Part shown: piece after piece, positions 49,689 to 58,535 of the stretch | Numbering within the stretch: position 1 is the stretch's first letter | Layout of the letters: every line of letters begins with the position of its first letter | Assembly (NCBI RefSeq): GCF_001657485.1 | Contig: NZ_LXFU01000035.1 | Location: 1-64,000, forward strand | Direction of reading: 5' to 3' | Source: Rhizobium sp. WYCCWR10014 | GTDB taxonomy: Bacteria > Pseudomonadota > Alphaproteobacteria > Rhizobiales > Rhizobiaceae | DNA: 64,000 nucleotides | Notes under the pieces: model-generated | Databases searched by the model: none | What the model was told of the DNA's origin: nothing | What the model saw: the letters and a program-made list of their open reading frames with translations, nothing else | Program-made: the position numbers and the translations under genes

Positions 49689-50084
49689 TTATCTTGGAAG
49701 CGTTTGCTTCAACGCCCATCTCTCCGGCCCGTGGACCGCGGCAAAGAGCAGACCGGCGAGGAAGGTAAAGTGATCGATGAAGAAGCCGAACTCGGCCTGG
49801 TTCTGCTGCCAATGGGACGGACCATGGAAGGCGAAAGCAAGGAAGATCACATAAATGGCTGCGAGCAGGCTGGCCTCGGTGAAGAAGGCCCCTGATATGA
49901 AAGCGAGCGCCAGCGCGATCTCGAAGAAGGCGGCGGTCCAGGTAAGGAATGTCGCCATCGGAAAGCCGGCAGCGGTGATGTAGCCCGCCGTTGCGCCGAT
50001 ATCGGCGAACTTGAAGGCGGCGGCCATGAAGAAGACGAAGCTGAAGATGATGCGGGCGACGATGATTGCGATTGCTCTGGCCAT
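49689..50084 (-). CDS. DoxX-family membrane protein
   Basis: The protein has 131 residues with four membrane helices, typical of DoxX/MauE-like proteins: FSFVFFMAAAFKFADIGATA, then FFEIALALAF and LLAAIYVIFLAFAFHG. Family members act in redox or oxidative-stress functions, without a fixed reaction. GGAG precedes the ATG at 50084. It probably shares a transcript with the SDR downstream. Confidence 0.8.
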   Translation of the reverse strand: MARAIAIIVARIIFSFVFFMAAAFKFADIGATAGYITAAGFPMATFLTWTAAFFEIALALAFISGAFFTEASLLAAIYVIFLAFAFHGPSHWQQNQAEFGFFIDHFTFLAGLLFAAVHGPERWALKQTLPR

Positions 50085-50150
50085 CCTGAAATCTCCTCTT
50101 TGAGCTTCCACTATGACGGACGAGACCCCCGATATCCTACACGGTGAATG

Positions 50151-50173
50151 AAAAAGGGCCGCTTGCGCGACCC
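50151..50173 (-). terminator. Terminator after the galactonate dehydratase gene
   Basis: On the minus strand a stem GGGTCGC/GCGGCCC (one wobble pair) is followed by five T. It lies 23 bases after the dgoD stop codon and separates it from the DoxX gene. Confidence 0.75.
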
Positions 50174-50195
50174 TGTCACTTTGAATTACGCGCTC

Positions 50196-51344
50196 TCACC
50201 ACTCGGCGAAGCTGCCGTCGGCATGCCGCCAGATCGGGTTGCGCCAGCGATGGCCCTCCTTGGCGCGTTCGATGACATAGGCCTCGTCGACCTCGATGCC
50301 GAGCCCTGGACCCTGCGGGATCGAGACGAAACCATCGGCATACTGGAACACCTCCTTGTTGGAGATGTAGTCGAGGATGTCGTTACCCTTGTTGTAGTGG
50401 ATGCCGAGGCTCTGTTCCTGGATGAAGGCATTATAGCTGACGGCATCGACCTGCAGGCAGGCGGCAAGCGCGATCGGGCCCAGCGGGCAATGCGGCGCCA
50501 GCGCCACGTCGTAAGCTTCGGCCATCGCCGCGATCTTGCGGCATTCGGTGATGCCACCGGCATGGGAGAGGTCCGGCTGGATGATGTCGACATAGCCGTC
50601 GGACAGAACCTGCTTGAAGTCCCAGCGCGAAAAGAGCCGCTCGCCGAGTGCGATCGGCGTCGAGGTGTGGTTGACGATATCGCGCAGGGCTTCCTTGTTT
50701 TCGGAAAGCACCGGCTCTTCGATGAACATCAGCTTGTAGGGATCGAGCTCCTTGGCGAGAACCTTCGCCATCGGCTTGTGCACGCGGCCGTGGAAATCGA
50801 CGCCGATGCCAATATGTGGGCCAATCGCCTCGCGGATGGCGGCGATGGTCTCGACCGCCTTTTCCACCTTTTCGTTGGTGTCGACGATCTGCATTTCCTC
50901 GCAGCCATTGAGCTTGATCGCCTTGAAGCCGCGGGCAACCACTTCCTTGGCATTGTTGGCGACATCCGAGGGACGATCGCCGCCGATCCAGGAATAGACC
51001 TTGATGCGATCACGGAGCTGGCCGCCGAGCAGGGAATGGATCGGCTGGCCGAGCGCTTTGCCCTTGATGTCCCACAGCGCCTGGTCGATGCCCGAGATCG
51101 CGCTCATGTGGACGGCGCCGCCGCGATAGAAGCCGCCGCGATACATCACGGTCCAGTGGTCCTCGATCAGGAAAGGATCCTTGCCGATCAGATAGTCTTC
51201 CAGCTCATGGACGGCGGCCTGAACGGTGAGCGCGCGGCCTTCGACGACCGGTTCGCCCCAGCCGACGATGCCCTCGTCTGTCTCGACCTTCAAAAACAGC
51301 CAGCGCGGGGGAACGATATAGGTGGTGAGTTTGGTGATTTTCAT
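50196..51344 (-). CDS. dgoD: D-galactonate dehydratase
   Basis: The enzyme has 382 residues and dehydrates D-galactonate to 2-keto-3-deoxy-galactonate (De Ley-Doudoroff route). It follows E. coli DgoD closely: [14 protein letters not shown] at the N terminus, the metal ligands in [16 protein letters not shown] and GERLF, and the His in [14 protein letters not shown]. The C terminus ends [16 protein letters not shown]. It is downstream of the GntR regulator gene by 66 bases on the same strand. The kinase and aldolase that finish the route are not in this window. Confidence 0.96.
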   Translation of the reverse strand: MKITKLTTYIVPPRWLFLKVETDEGIVGWGEPVVEGRALTVQAAVHELEDYLIGKDPFLIEDHWTVMYRGGFYRGGAVHMSAISGIDQALWDIKGKALGQPIHSLLGGQLRDRIKVYSWIGGDRPSDVANNAKEVVARGFKAIKLNGCEEMQIVDTNEKVEKAVETIAAIREAIGPHIGIGVDFHGRVHKPMAKVLAKELDPYKLMFIEEPVLSENKEALRDIVNHTSTPIALGERLFSRWDFKQVLSDGYVDIIQPDLSHAGGITECRKIAAMAEAYDVALAPHCPLGPIALAACLQVDAVSYNAFIQEQSLGIHYNKGNDILDYISNKEVFQYADGFVSIPQGPGLGIEVDEAYVIERAKEGHRWRNPIWRHADGSFAEW

Positions 51345-51410
51345 CGCTGTTCTTTCAGTCTCTTCCCGGGTTTGCGATCGGCGGCGCGTCCGCAGATTTG
51401 TCGTGATCGG

Positions 51411-52166
51411 TCATTTCGTTCTGCCGATCGCTTTTTCGGCGGCGGCAAGATCGCGCACCGCTAGATCGAGCATGCGGTTGGCACATTCGCGGGCTCCCGC
51501 CTTGTCGCGCATGCGCAGGGCTTCGACCAGCTGGCCGTGAACGAGCACCGCATCCTCGCGATTCTCGACACCGATATTGGAGGCATGCAGCGCATATTTC
51601 AGCGCCGCGTGAATGGCGCTCGACAGGCGGCGGAAGACCTGATTGTGGCTGGCGGTGAGCAGCACCGTGTGGAACATGACGTCGGCATCGGTGAAGCTTT
51701 CCGGGTCGCGGGCGCTGTCGCGCATCTGCCGCCAGGCATTGTCGAGATCGGCGATCTCCTGGGCGCTGGCGCGCTCGGCGGCATATTCGGCGGCTGCCGG
51801 CTCGATGGTGCGGCGGGCTTCGAGAATGCAGCCGAGCAGGTCGAAATCCTTGATATAGGGACCCATCCATTCAAGCACGTCGGCGTCCAGGATATTCCAG
51901 TCGTCCTTGTCGCAAACGGTGGTTCCGATGCGTGGCTTACCGCGGACGAGGCCTTTGGATTCCAGCACTTTCAGCGATTCGCGAATGACGGTGCGGCTGA
52001 CGCCGTAGAGCTCGCAGAGATCGTTCTCGCGGGGCAGCGGCGAGCCCGCGGGATAGCGGTCCGCACAGATATCCTGAGCGATCGCCGCCGTGACGTTGCG
52101 GCGTACGCGCGGGCGGCGCTCGATGCGGCGGCTTTCGGCCCCGCTCTGTCGCTCGATTGTTTCCAA
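51411..52166 (-). CDS. GntR-family regulator, FadR subfamily (DgoR-like)
   Basis: The protein has 251 residues. The N-terminal winged HTH has SPLPRENDLCELYGVSRTVIRE, and the C-terminal all-helical FCD domain has the metal/ligand-binding residues in LEARRTIEPAAAEYA, DADVMFHTVLL and DAVLVHGQLVEAL. Start codon is TTG at 52166 with GGAGAGG five bases upstream. It should regulate dgoD behind it and the divergent araFGH unit in response to a sugar acid such as galactonate. Confidence 0.9.
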   Translation of the reverse strand: METIERQSGAESRRIERRPRVRRNVTAAIAQDICADRYPAGSPLPRENDLCELYGVSRTVIRESLKVLESKGLVRGKPRIGTTVCDKDDWNILDADVLEWMGPYIKDFDLLGCILEARRTIEPAAAEYAAERASAQEIADLDNAWRQMRDSARDPESFTDADVMFHTVLLTASHNQVFRRLSSAIHAALKYALHASNIGVENREDAVLVHGQLVEALRMRDKAGARECANRMLDLAVRDLAAAEKAIGRTK

Positions 52167-52294
52167 CTCACCTCTCCGCTCTGTCTCGCGTGCTAGGCAA
52201 TCGAACCTGATTATCCGAATTCGATCCGCTTTGCGACGCTTCCTCCCGGCATATCGTCAATAATCCTATTATTCCAATCATCATACATTGGCAA

Positions 52295-52323
52295 TTGACT
52301 GGTATGATGATTTATCATAATTC
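52295..52323 (+). promoter_or_regulatory. araFGH promoter with an operator in the spacer
   Basis: TTGACT (52295-52300) and TAATTC (52318-52323) are 17 bases apart. Between them and reaching the -10 lies TATGATGATTTATCATA (52303-52319), a 6-bp inverted repeat around five bases. A repressor bound there would block RNA polymerase. The GntR protein encoded next door is the obvious candidate. A second dyad, CCAAT-x8-ATTGG, is at 52274-52291. Confidence 0.6.
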
Positions 52324-52379
52324 ATTGGACGTTGCCTGGGAGGCAGCTGCTCGGTTTTTGAGAGTTTAGGGAGAGAGAC

Positions 52380-53363
52380 ATGCGCTTGTTCAAAGCAGCC
52401 ATTCTGGCTGGCACTTTCGCCATTCTGGCAGCCAGCTCGGCATTTTCCGCGGACGTCAAGATAGGGTTCATCGTCAAGCAGCCTGAGGAACCGTGGTTCC
52501 AGGACGAATGGAAGTTCGCCGACCAGGCCGCCAAGGAAAAAGGCTTCACCGTCGTCAAGATCGGCGCCGAAGATGGCGAGAAGGTCCAGTCGGCGATCGA
52601 CAATCTCGGCGCCCAAGGTGCGCAGGGCTTCATCATCTGCACGCCCGACGTCAAGCTCGGCCCCGGCATCGTCGCCAAGGCCGAAGCCAACCAGCTGAAG
52701 CTGATGACGGTCGACGACCGCCTCGTCAGCGCCGACGGCAAGCCGCTGGAAGAGGTGCCGCATATGGGCATTTCGGCCACCAAGATCGGCGAGACCGTCG
52801 GCCAGGCGATCGTCGACGAAATCAAGAAGCGCGGTTGGAACATGAAGAATGTCGGCGCCGTGCGGGTCTCCTATGACCAACTGCCGACGGCCGTCGACCG
52901 CGTCGAAGGCGCGATGTCGGTGCTGAAGTCCGCCGGCTTCCCGGCTGAAAACATCTATGATGCGCCACAGGCGAAGACGGATACGGAAGCGGCGCTCAAC
53001 GCGGCAACTACCGTTCTCAACAAGCATGCCGACGTGAAATACTGGGTCGCCTTCGGCCTCAACGACGAAGCCGTCCTCGGCGCCGTCCGTGCTTCCGAAT
53101 CGGTCGGCATTCCGGCGGCCAACGTCATCGGTGTCGGCATCGGCGGCGCGGAATCGGCGATCAACGAGTTCAAGAAGCCGGCGGCGACTGGCTTCTTCGG
53201 CACCGTCATCATCTCGCCGAAGCGCCACGGCTACGAGACCGCGCTCAACATGTACGACTGGATCGCCAACGACAAGGAGCCGGAAAAGCTGACTCTGACC
53301 TCTGGTTCCCTAGCGCTGCGCGACGACTATGAAAAGGTCCGCAAGGATCTTGGCATCGAGTGA
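52380..53363 (+). CDS. araF: L-arabinose-type sugar-binding protein
   Basis: The protein has 327 residues with a signal peptide ending at SSAFSA (about 23). The mature N terminus VKIGFIVKQPEEPWFQDEWK and the segments GFIICTPDVKLG and GFNDEAVLGAVR-like residues match E. coli AraF along the whole length. That protein binds L-arabinose and also D-galactose and D-fucose. It heads an operon with AraG, AraH, an aldose epimerase and a sugar dehydrogenase. In this setting galactose or arabinose are the likely sugars. Confidence 0.93.
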   Translation: MRLFKAAILAGTFAILAASSAFSADVKIGFIVKQPEEPWFQDEWKFADQAAKEKGFTVVKIGAEDGEKVQSAIDNLGAQGAQGFIICTPDVKLGPGIVAKAEANQLKLMTVDDRLVSADGKPLEEVPHMGISATKIGETVGQAIVDEIKKRGWNMKNVGAVRVSYDQLPTAVDRVEGAMSVLKSAGFPAENIYDAPQAKTDTEAALNAATTVLNKHADVKYWVAFGLNDEAVLGAVRASESVGIPAANVIGVGIGGAESAINEFKKPAATGFFGTVIISPKRHGYETALNMYDWIANDKEPEKLTLTSGSLALRDDYEKVRKDLGIE

Positions 53364-53433
53364 TCGTCCTTCCAAGATGATATCGTCCGGCGGCCGCCTA
53401 GCGTGCCGCCGGCTCCTTCTCGGCGGAGCGATG

Positions 53434-54939
53434 ATGGCTTTTCTCGAATTCAACAATATCTCCAAGGGTTATCCCGGCGTGCAGGCGCTGGCGAATGTTT
53501 CCTTCACTGTCGAGAAGGGCGCCGTCCACGGCCTGATGGGCGAGAACGGTGCCGGTAAATCGACGTTGATCCGGGTACTGTCCGGCGATCAGGCCGCCGA
53601 TGGCGGCAACATCCTCATCGACGGCGAGGAGCAGAGATACGGGTCCGTCCGCGGCGCCTTCCATGCCGGCGTCATCGTCATCCATCAGGAACTGCAACTC
53701 GTTCCGGAGCTAACCGTCGCCGAAAACCTCTGGCTCGGACGCTTTCCGGCCAAGGGCGGCGTCATCCATTCGAAGACGCTGATCGAGACAGTGCGGTCGA
53801 AGCTCGAGGAGACCGGCATCGACGTCGATCCGTCGGCCAAGGTCGCCTCGCTTTCGATCGGCGCGCGGCAGATGGTCGAAATCGCCAAGGCCGTCATGCT
53901 CGATGCGCGGGTGATTGCGCTCGACGAGCCGACCTCCTCACTTTCCTCGCGTGAAAGCGAAATCCTGTTTTCACTCATCGACAGGCTGAAGGCGAAGGGA
54001 ACGGTCATCCTCTACGTCTCGCATCGTCTCGACGAGATCTTCCGTCTTTGCGACAGCCTGACGGTGCTGCGCGACGGCAAACTTGCCGCCCACCATCCTC
54101 AGATCGCCGAAACCACGCGCGAGCAGATCATCTCGGAAATGGTCGGACGCGAGATCAGCAATGTCTGGGGATGGCGCGAACGCGCGCTCGGCGACGTACG
54201 GCTGGAGGTCAAGGGCCTGTCGGGGTCAAGGCTGCCCAATCCGATCAGCTTCTCGGTTCGCCAGGGCGAGATCCTCGGTTTCTTCGGCCTGATCGGCGCC
54301 GGCCGCAGCGAGATGGCGCGGCTGCTTTACGGCGCCGACACCAGGCATCAGGGCCAGGTGACGATCGACGGCGTTGCCGTTTCGCCGAACAATCCGAAGG
54401 CGGCGATCAATGCCGGCATGGTGCTCTGCCCCGAGGACCGCAAGTTCGACGGCATCATCCAGGGGCGATCAATCGAGGAGAATATCGCGATCTCATCACG
54501 CCGGCATTTTTCGCCCTTCGGTATTCTTAGCCCGAGACAAGAGGCGGCGCTGGCAGATCGGTTCATCGCCAAGCTTCGGGTGCGAACGCCGTCGCGCAAG
54601 CAGGACATCATCAACCTCTCCGGCGGCAACCAGCAGAAGGTCATTCTCGGCCGCTGGCTGTCCGAGCAGGGGATCAAGGTGCTGGTCATCGACGAGCCGA
54701 CGCGCGGCATCGATGTCGGGGCGAAGTCCGAAATCTACGAAATACTCTACGAGCTTGCGGCCGGCGGCATGGCGATCGTGGTCATATCCAGCGAGTTGCC
54801 CGAAGTCATGGGCATTTCCGATCGCATCATGGTGATGTGCCAGGGCAGGGTGGCGGCCAATGTCGCTCGTCCGGATTTCGACGAGCGCAGCATCCTGACG
54901 GCAGCGCTTCCCGACAAAAACGCCGCAGGCACCATTTAG
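53434..54939 (+). CDS. araG: Sugar ABC transporter ATPase with two ABC domains
   Basis: The protein has 501 residues, close to E. coli AraG (504). The first ABC domain has GENGAGKST and a signature near LSIGARQMVEIA. The second, from about 255, has LSGGNQQKVILGRWL, DEPTRGIDVGAKSEIYE and the GAGRSEMARLLYGAD Walker A-like loop. Start: ATG at 53434 has GGAG five bases before it; the ATG three bases earlier is too close. Its stop codon TAG (54937-54939) lies within a RIME-type repeat. Confidence 0.94.
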   Translation: MAFLEFNNISKGYPGVQALANVSFTVEKGAVHGLMGENGAGKSTLIRVLSGDQAADGGNILIDGEEQRYGSVRGAFHAGVIVIHQELQLVPELTVAENLWLGRFPAKGGVIHSKTLIETVRSKLEETGIDVDPSAKVASLSIGARQMVEIAKAVMLDARVIALDEPTSSLSSRESEILFSLIDRLKAKGTVILYVSHRLDEIFRLCDSLTVLRDGKLAAHHPQIAETTREQIISEMVGREISNVWGWRERALGDVRLEVKGLSGSRLPNPISFSVRQGEILGFFGLIGAGRSEMARLLYGADTRHQGQVTIDGVAVSPNNPKAAINAGMVLCPEDRKFDGIIQGRSIEENIAISSRRHFSPFGILSPRQEAALADRFIAKLRVRTPSRKQDIINLSGGNQQKVILGRWLSEQGIKVLVIDEPTRGIDVGAKSEIYEILYELAAGGMAIVVISSELPEVMGISDRIMVMCQGRVAANVARPDFDERSILTAALPDKNAAGTI

Positions 54940-55040
54940 AGCGGTTCAGCTTTTCATGGAAACGCAGAACCGCTCTAACTTTTCGTTTTTACGCAATTCC
55001 GGACGGAAAACCGCTTCGCGCTTTTCCTGAAATTGCTCTA
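54936..55040. repeat. RIME-type repeat inside the araFGH operon (copy C)
   Basis: First arm pair TTAGAGCGGTTC/GAACCGCTCTAA (12-bp, perfect), then a second, less perfect palindrome from ACGCAATTCCGG to AAATTGCT. The first arm contains the araG stop codon. The element ends 19 bases before araH and leaves the araH SD (CAGGAA) intact. Confidence 0.75.
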
Positions 55041-55058
55041 GGATCAGGAATACGGACG

Positions 55059-56009
55059 ATGAATTCGTTGAAAAAAATCCTTCTCGGCGAACAGGGACTG
55101 GTGGTGATCTTCGCTGCCGCCTTCGTGATCGTCTCGCTCTTCGTCCCGAACTTCCTGACCGAGCGAAACATGCTGGGGCTTCTGCAGTCGGTCGTCACGA
55201 TCGGCATCGTCGCCTGCACGATGATGTTCTGCCTTGCCTCCCGCGATTTCGACCTTTCGGTCGGATCGATCGTCGCCTTCTCCGGCATGATCGCGGTGAT
55301 GGTCTCGAATGCGACGGGCTCCATTCCCGTCGGGCTGCTCGCCGCCCTGCTTTGCGGCGCCGTCGTCGGCTTCGTCAACGGCATCGTCATTGCGCGCTTT
55401 CGCATCAATGCGCTGATCACCACGCTTGCGACCATGCAGATCGTGCGTGGGCTGGCGCTGATCGCCTCCGATGGCCGCGCCGTCGGCATCAACGATCCCG
55501 ATTTCTACCAGCTTGCGCTGTCGCGCTTCCTGACCGTGCCGACGCCGATCTGGATCATGCTGATCCTTTTCATCCTCTTCGGTTTCGTGCTCAACCGCAC
55601 CGTCTTCGGCAAGAACACGCTGGCGATCGGCGGCAATCCCGAGGCCTCGCGGCTTGCCGGCGTCAACGTCGTCAACATGCGCATCTGGATCTTTGCGCTG
55701 CAGGGGCTCGTCTGCGGCATTGCCGGCATCCTGCTTGCCTCGCGCATCACGTCCGGCCAGCCGAATGCGGCGACAGGGCTTGAGCTTTCGGTGATTTCCG
55801 CCTGCGTTCTCGGTGGCGTTTCGCTGGCCGGCGGCCGGGCGGCGATGAGCGGCGTCATCGTCGGCGTGCTGATCATGGGCATTGCCGAAAACGTCATGAA
55901 CCTCTTGAATATCCAGGCGTTCTATCAGTATGTGGTGCGCGGGCTGATCCTGCTGATCGCAGTGCTGCTCGACAATTTGAGGTCTTCGGCTGCGGGACGG
56001 CGCGGATGA
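55059..56009 (+). CDS. araH: Sugar ABC transporter permease, AraH type
   Basis: This 316-residue inner-membrane permease of the CUT2 class has eight to ten helices. DFDLSVGSIVAFSGMIA and GGVSLAGGRAAMSG are family marks. AGGAA is nine bases before the ATG. It overlaps the next gene by four bases (ATGA). A RIME-type repeat lies upstream, in the gap after araG. Confidence 0.93.
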   Translation: MNSLKKILLGEQGLVVIFAAAFVIVSLFVPNFLTERNMLGLLQSVVTIGIVACTMMFCLASRDFDLSVGSIVAFSGMIAVMVSNATGSIPVGLLAALLCGAVVGFVNGIVIARFRINALITTLATMQIVRGLALIASDGRAVGINDPDFYQLALSRFLTVPTPIWIMLILFILFGFVLNRTVFGKNTLAIGGNPEASRLAGVNVVNMRIWIFALQGLVCGIAGILLASRITSGQPNAATGLELSVISACVLGGVSLAGGRAAMSGVIVGVLIMGIAENVMNLLNIQAFYQYVVRGLILLIAVLLDNLRSSAAGRRG

Positions 56010-56896
56010 ACCAGGGACGAGACGGGGACGACATCGAACTGAGGCACGGCGATCTCGCTGTCCGGGTCAGCTGTCGGGGTGCCGCCATCACTGCCGCGAC
56101 CTATCGAGGCATGCCCTTTCTCGTGGCGGCCGGCGGGCCGGATGAAGCGATGGCGAATTTCGCGATGGTGCCGTTCGGCAACCGCGTGGAAGGCAACACC
56201 ATGTCCTTTGCCGGACGCTCCTATGCCTTCCAGCCGAATACTTCCGATCCGCTCTATCGGCACGGTGACGGCTGGCTCGGCCTCTGGCAGCTGGAAGACT
56301 CCAGCGCGGAGCATGCGCGGTTCTCCTTTTCCCGGAGCGCCGACAAGGTTTCACCCTATGCCTATCTGACCCGGCAGGAGATCCGTCTCGCCGGCGATGC
56401 CCTGATGCTGACGCTTTCCGTGGAAAACAGCGGCGAAGCGGCTCTTCCCTTCGGGCTCGGTCAACATCCCTTCTTCGCGCGCACGCCAAAGACGAGGCTG
56501 ACGATTGCGGCCGATCGCTACTGGAACGAGCGGCCCGACCATCTTCCCGATATGCCCGGCCCAGTGCCCGATGATTTCGATTTCAGGTCCGAAAAGCTTT
56601 TGCCGCAGAACTGGATGAACAATGCCTTCGAGGGTTGGAATGGGCGGGCGGCAATCGCCTGGCCGGAACTTGGAATCCAGGCGGCGCTGGAAGCCGGCGG
56701 TGCGCTCGATCGCTTCATGCTGTATATGCCGGTCAACCGGAGCGACTTCTTCTGCCTCGAGCCGATGAGCCATCTGCCGAACGGCCACCACCTTCCTGAT
56801 TTCGGTGGGCTTACGCCGCTTGCGCCGGGTGAGGCACTTGCCGGCACAGTGACGATCCTGATGTCGGCGCTGCCGGTTCAACCGAAGGGGTCATAA
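56006..56896 (+). CDS. Aldose 1-epimerase (mutarotase)-like protein
   Basis: The protein has 296 residues. The family elements are GPDEAMANFAMVPFGNRV, the His in RHGDGWLGLWQ, and FGLGQHPFFARTP with the second His. It converts alpha- and beta-anomers so that the sugar imported by AraFGH suits the following dehydrogenase. It overlaps araH by four bases. A Glu base near the C terminus cannot be confirmed by eye. Confidence 0.9.
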   Translation: MNQGRDGDDIELRHGDLAVRVSCRGAAITAATYRGMPFLVAAGGPDEAMANFAMVPFGNRVEGNTMSFAGRSYAFQPNTSDPLYRHGDGWLGLWQLEDSSAEHARFSFSRSADKVSPYAYLTRQEIRLAGDALMLTLSVENSGEAALPFGLGQHPFFARTPKTRLTIAADRYWNERPDHLPDMPGPVPDDFDFRSEKLLPQNWMNNAFEGWNGRAAIAWPELGIQAALEAGGALDRFMLYMPVNRSDFFCLEPMSHLPNGHHLPDFGGLTPLAPGEALAGTVTILMSALPVQPKGS

Positions 56897-56897
56897 G

Positions 56898-57677
56898 ATG
56901 GGCAGCCGCCTGCAGGGCAAGAACATCCTTATCACCGGTGCTGCGCAGGGTATCGGCCTTGCGATCGCAAAGGCTTTCCTGCGGGAGGATGCCGCTGTCT
57001 TTCTCGTCGATCGCGATGCGGCGCTGTTGGCGCAGGCGGCAAAAGAGCTTCAGAACAGCGGCGGCCGGCTTGGTTATCTGCCGGCTGATATTACCGATGC
57101 CGGGACGATCACGACATTGGTCGCTCAGGCGAATGAAGAAATCGGACAACTGAACGCGCTCGTCAATAATGCCGGGGTGAATGTCTTCGCCGAACCGCTC
57201 GAGACGACGGACGAGGAATGGAACCGCTGCTTCGACATCAATCTGAAGGGAGCATGGAACTGCTGCAAGGCGGTGCTGCCGGGCCTGATCGAACAGGGCG
57301 GCGGCGTTATCCTCAACATCGCCTCGACGCACGCTTTCACCATCATCCCGCACACATTTCCCTATCCGCTGGCAAAACACGCCCTGCTCGGAATGACGAA
57401 ATCCTTGGGGCTGGAATATGCCGCCCGCAATATCCGCGTCAACGCACTGGCGCCGGGCTATGTCTCGACGCAGAAGGTGATCGACTACTGGAACGGCTTC
57501 CCTGATCCGGGGGCGGCAAAGGCCGAGACGATGAAACTGCATCCCGGCGGGCGCATCGCGACGCCGGAGGAGATTGCCATGGCGGCCGTGTTCATGATTT
57601 CCGACGAGTGCCCGTTCATCAATGCCACCTGCCTGACGATCGACGGCGGCCTCAGCGTGCTGCAGCATCCCGCTTGA
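56898..57677 (+). CDS. SDR-family sugar 1-dehydrogenase (probable galactose/arabinose)
   Basis: The enzyme has 259 residues. Cofactor motif ITGAAQGIGLAIAKAF, NNAGVN, and the catalytic Ser (NIASTHAF), Tyr and Lys (YPLAKHALLG). The C terminus IDGGLSVLQHPA is as in classical SDRs. As the last gene of araFGH-epimerase it is the likely enzyme that oxidises the sugar to its lactone, feeding a lactonase and galactonate dehydratase. Galactose or arabinose preference cannot be told from the sequence. Confidence 0.85.
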   Translation: MGSRLQGKNILITGAAQGIGLAIAKAFLREDAAVFLVDRDAALLAQAAKELQNSGGRLGYLPADITDAGTITTLVAQANEEIGQLNALVNNAGVNVFAEPLETTDEEWNRCFDINLKGAWNCCKAVLPGLIEQGGGVILNIASTHAFTIIPHTFPYPLAKHALLGMTKSLGLEYAARNIRVNALAPGYVSTQKVIDYWNGFPDPGAAKAETMKLHPGGRIATPEEIAMAAVFMISDECPFINATCLTIDGGLSVLQHPA

Positions 57678-57827
57678 AAGGGCTTCGATTCCGCTGATTT
57701 TTACAAGCCTGTCGTCTTCTCCGGATAGAGCATTATATTGCCCATCGGGAAGGCTCTCTGATCTCCCGCTGGCATGGAGCGGCGCCCCGCCGCTTTCTGA
57801 AAGCTCAATCGAAAACAGGAGGACGGC

Positions 57828-58259
57828 ATGCAGATCAATCGTACGGCTTCGGCTCATTGGACCGGTGGCCTCAAGGACGGAAAAGGCCTGATCTCGACGC
57901 AGAGCGGCGCCCTGAAGGATTATCCCTACGGCTTTGCGAGCCGCTTCGAAGGCGTTGCCGGCACCAACCCGGAAGAACTGATCGGTGCCGCCCATGCCGG
58001 CTGCTTCACCATGGCGCTGTCGTTGATCCTCGGTGAAGCCGGCTTTACCGCCGAGCATATGGAAACCTCTGCCAAGGTGACGCTCGAAAGCGTCGAGGGC
58101 GGCTTTGCCATCACCGCCATCCATCTCTCGCTCTCCGGCCGTATTCCCGGTGCCGATGAGGCGACCTTCACCGAACTCGCCAACAAGGCAAAGGCCGGCT
58201 GCCCGGTTTCCAAGGCGCTCGCCTCCGTTCCGATCACACTCGACGTCAAGGTCGTCTGA
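57828..58259 (+). CDS. OsmC-family peroxiredoxin-like protein
   Basis: The protein has 143 residues with both Cys residues of the family: AHAGCFTMALSLIL (about 63) and AKAGCPVSKAL (about 125). OsmC reduces organic hydroperoxides with lipoylated or thiol donors in the cytoplasm. GGAGG precedes the ATG. It stands alone; no OhrR-type regulator adjoins it. Confidence 0.92.
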   Translation: MQINRTASAHWTGGLKDGKGLISTQSGALKDYPYGFASRFEGVAGTNPEELIGAAHAGCFTMALSLILGEAGFTAEHMETSAKVTLESVEGGFAITAIHLSLSGRIPGADEATFTELANKAKAGCPVSKALASVPITLDVKVV

Positions 58260-58270
58260 CTTGTCACTTT

Positions 58271-58300
58271 GAAGTGCCGCGCGCTTCGCCGCGGCACTTC
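58271..58300 (+). terminator. Hairpin after the OsmC gene
   Basis: An 11-bp perfect stem (GAAGTGCCGCG/CGCGGCACTTC) lies 11 bases after the OsmC stop. The T run is weak, but position suits a terminator. Confidence 0.65.
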
Positions 58301-58461
58301 CCATTTGCTGCCCCCATTCTCGGCGTCCGCCTATTCCGACGTCTCGGTCGTCGGCATCACGCGTGCGGGCCACGCATTCTCACCATTCATCGATCGTCTC
58401 GAGTTGGTGCTTTCGCCGGATCACGCTCGTCCGGCGAGACCTTGTGCTGCGCCACAGCATA

Positions 58462-58519
58462 TTGACAAATAACGTCTGATATTTTACGACTGACGAAATT
58501 CGAAAATCGTCAGTCGTAA
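58462..58519 (+). promoter_or_regulatory. TetR gene promoter with a 13-bp perfect operator
   Basis: TTACGACTGACGA (58484-58496) and TCGTCAGTCGTAA (58507-58519) are exact inverted copies around 10 bases. The left arm overlaps the expected -10 region 17 bases after TTGACA (58462-58467). The TetR gene starts 16 bases after the right arm, so the regulator very probably controls itself and the pump. Confidence 0.8.
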
Positions 58520-58535
58520 TTGGACCTCGAAAATC

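Noticed and set aside
56811..58373. Open frame on the minus strand across the SDR and OsmC genes
   Set aside because: It crosses two well-supported plus-strand genes and has no motif.
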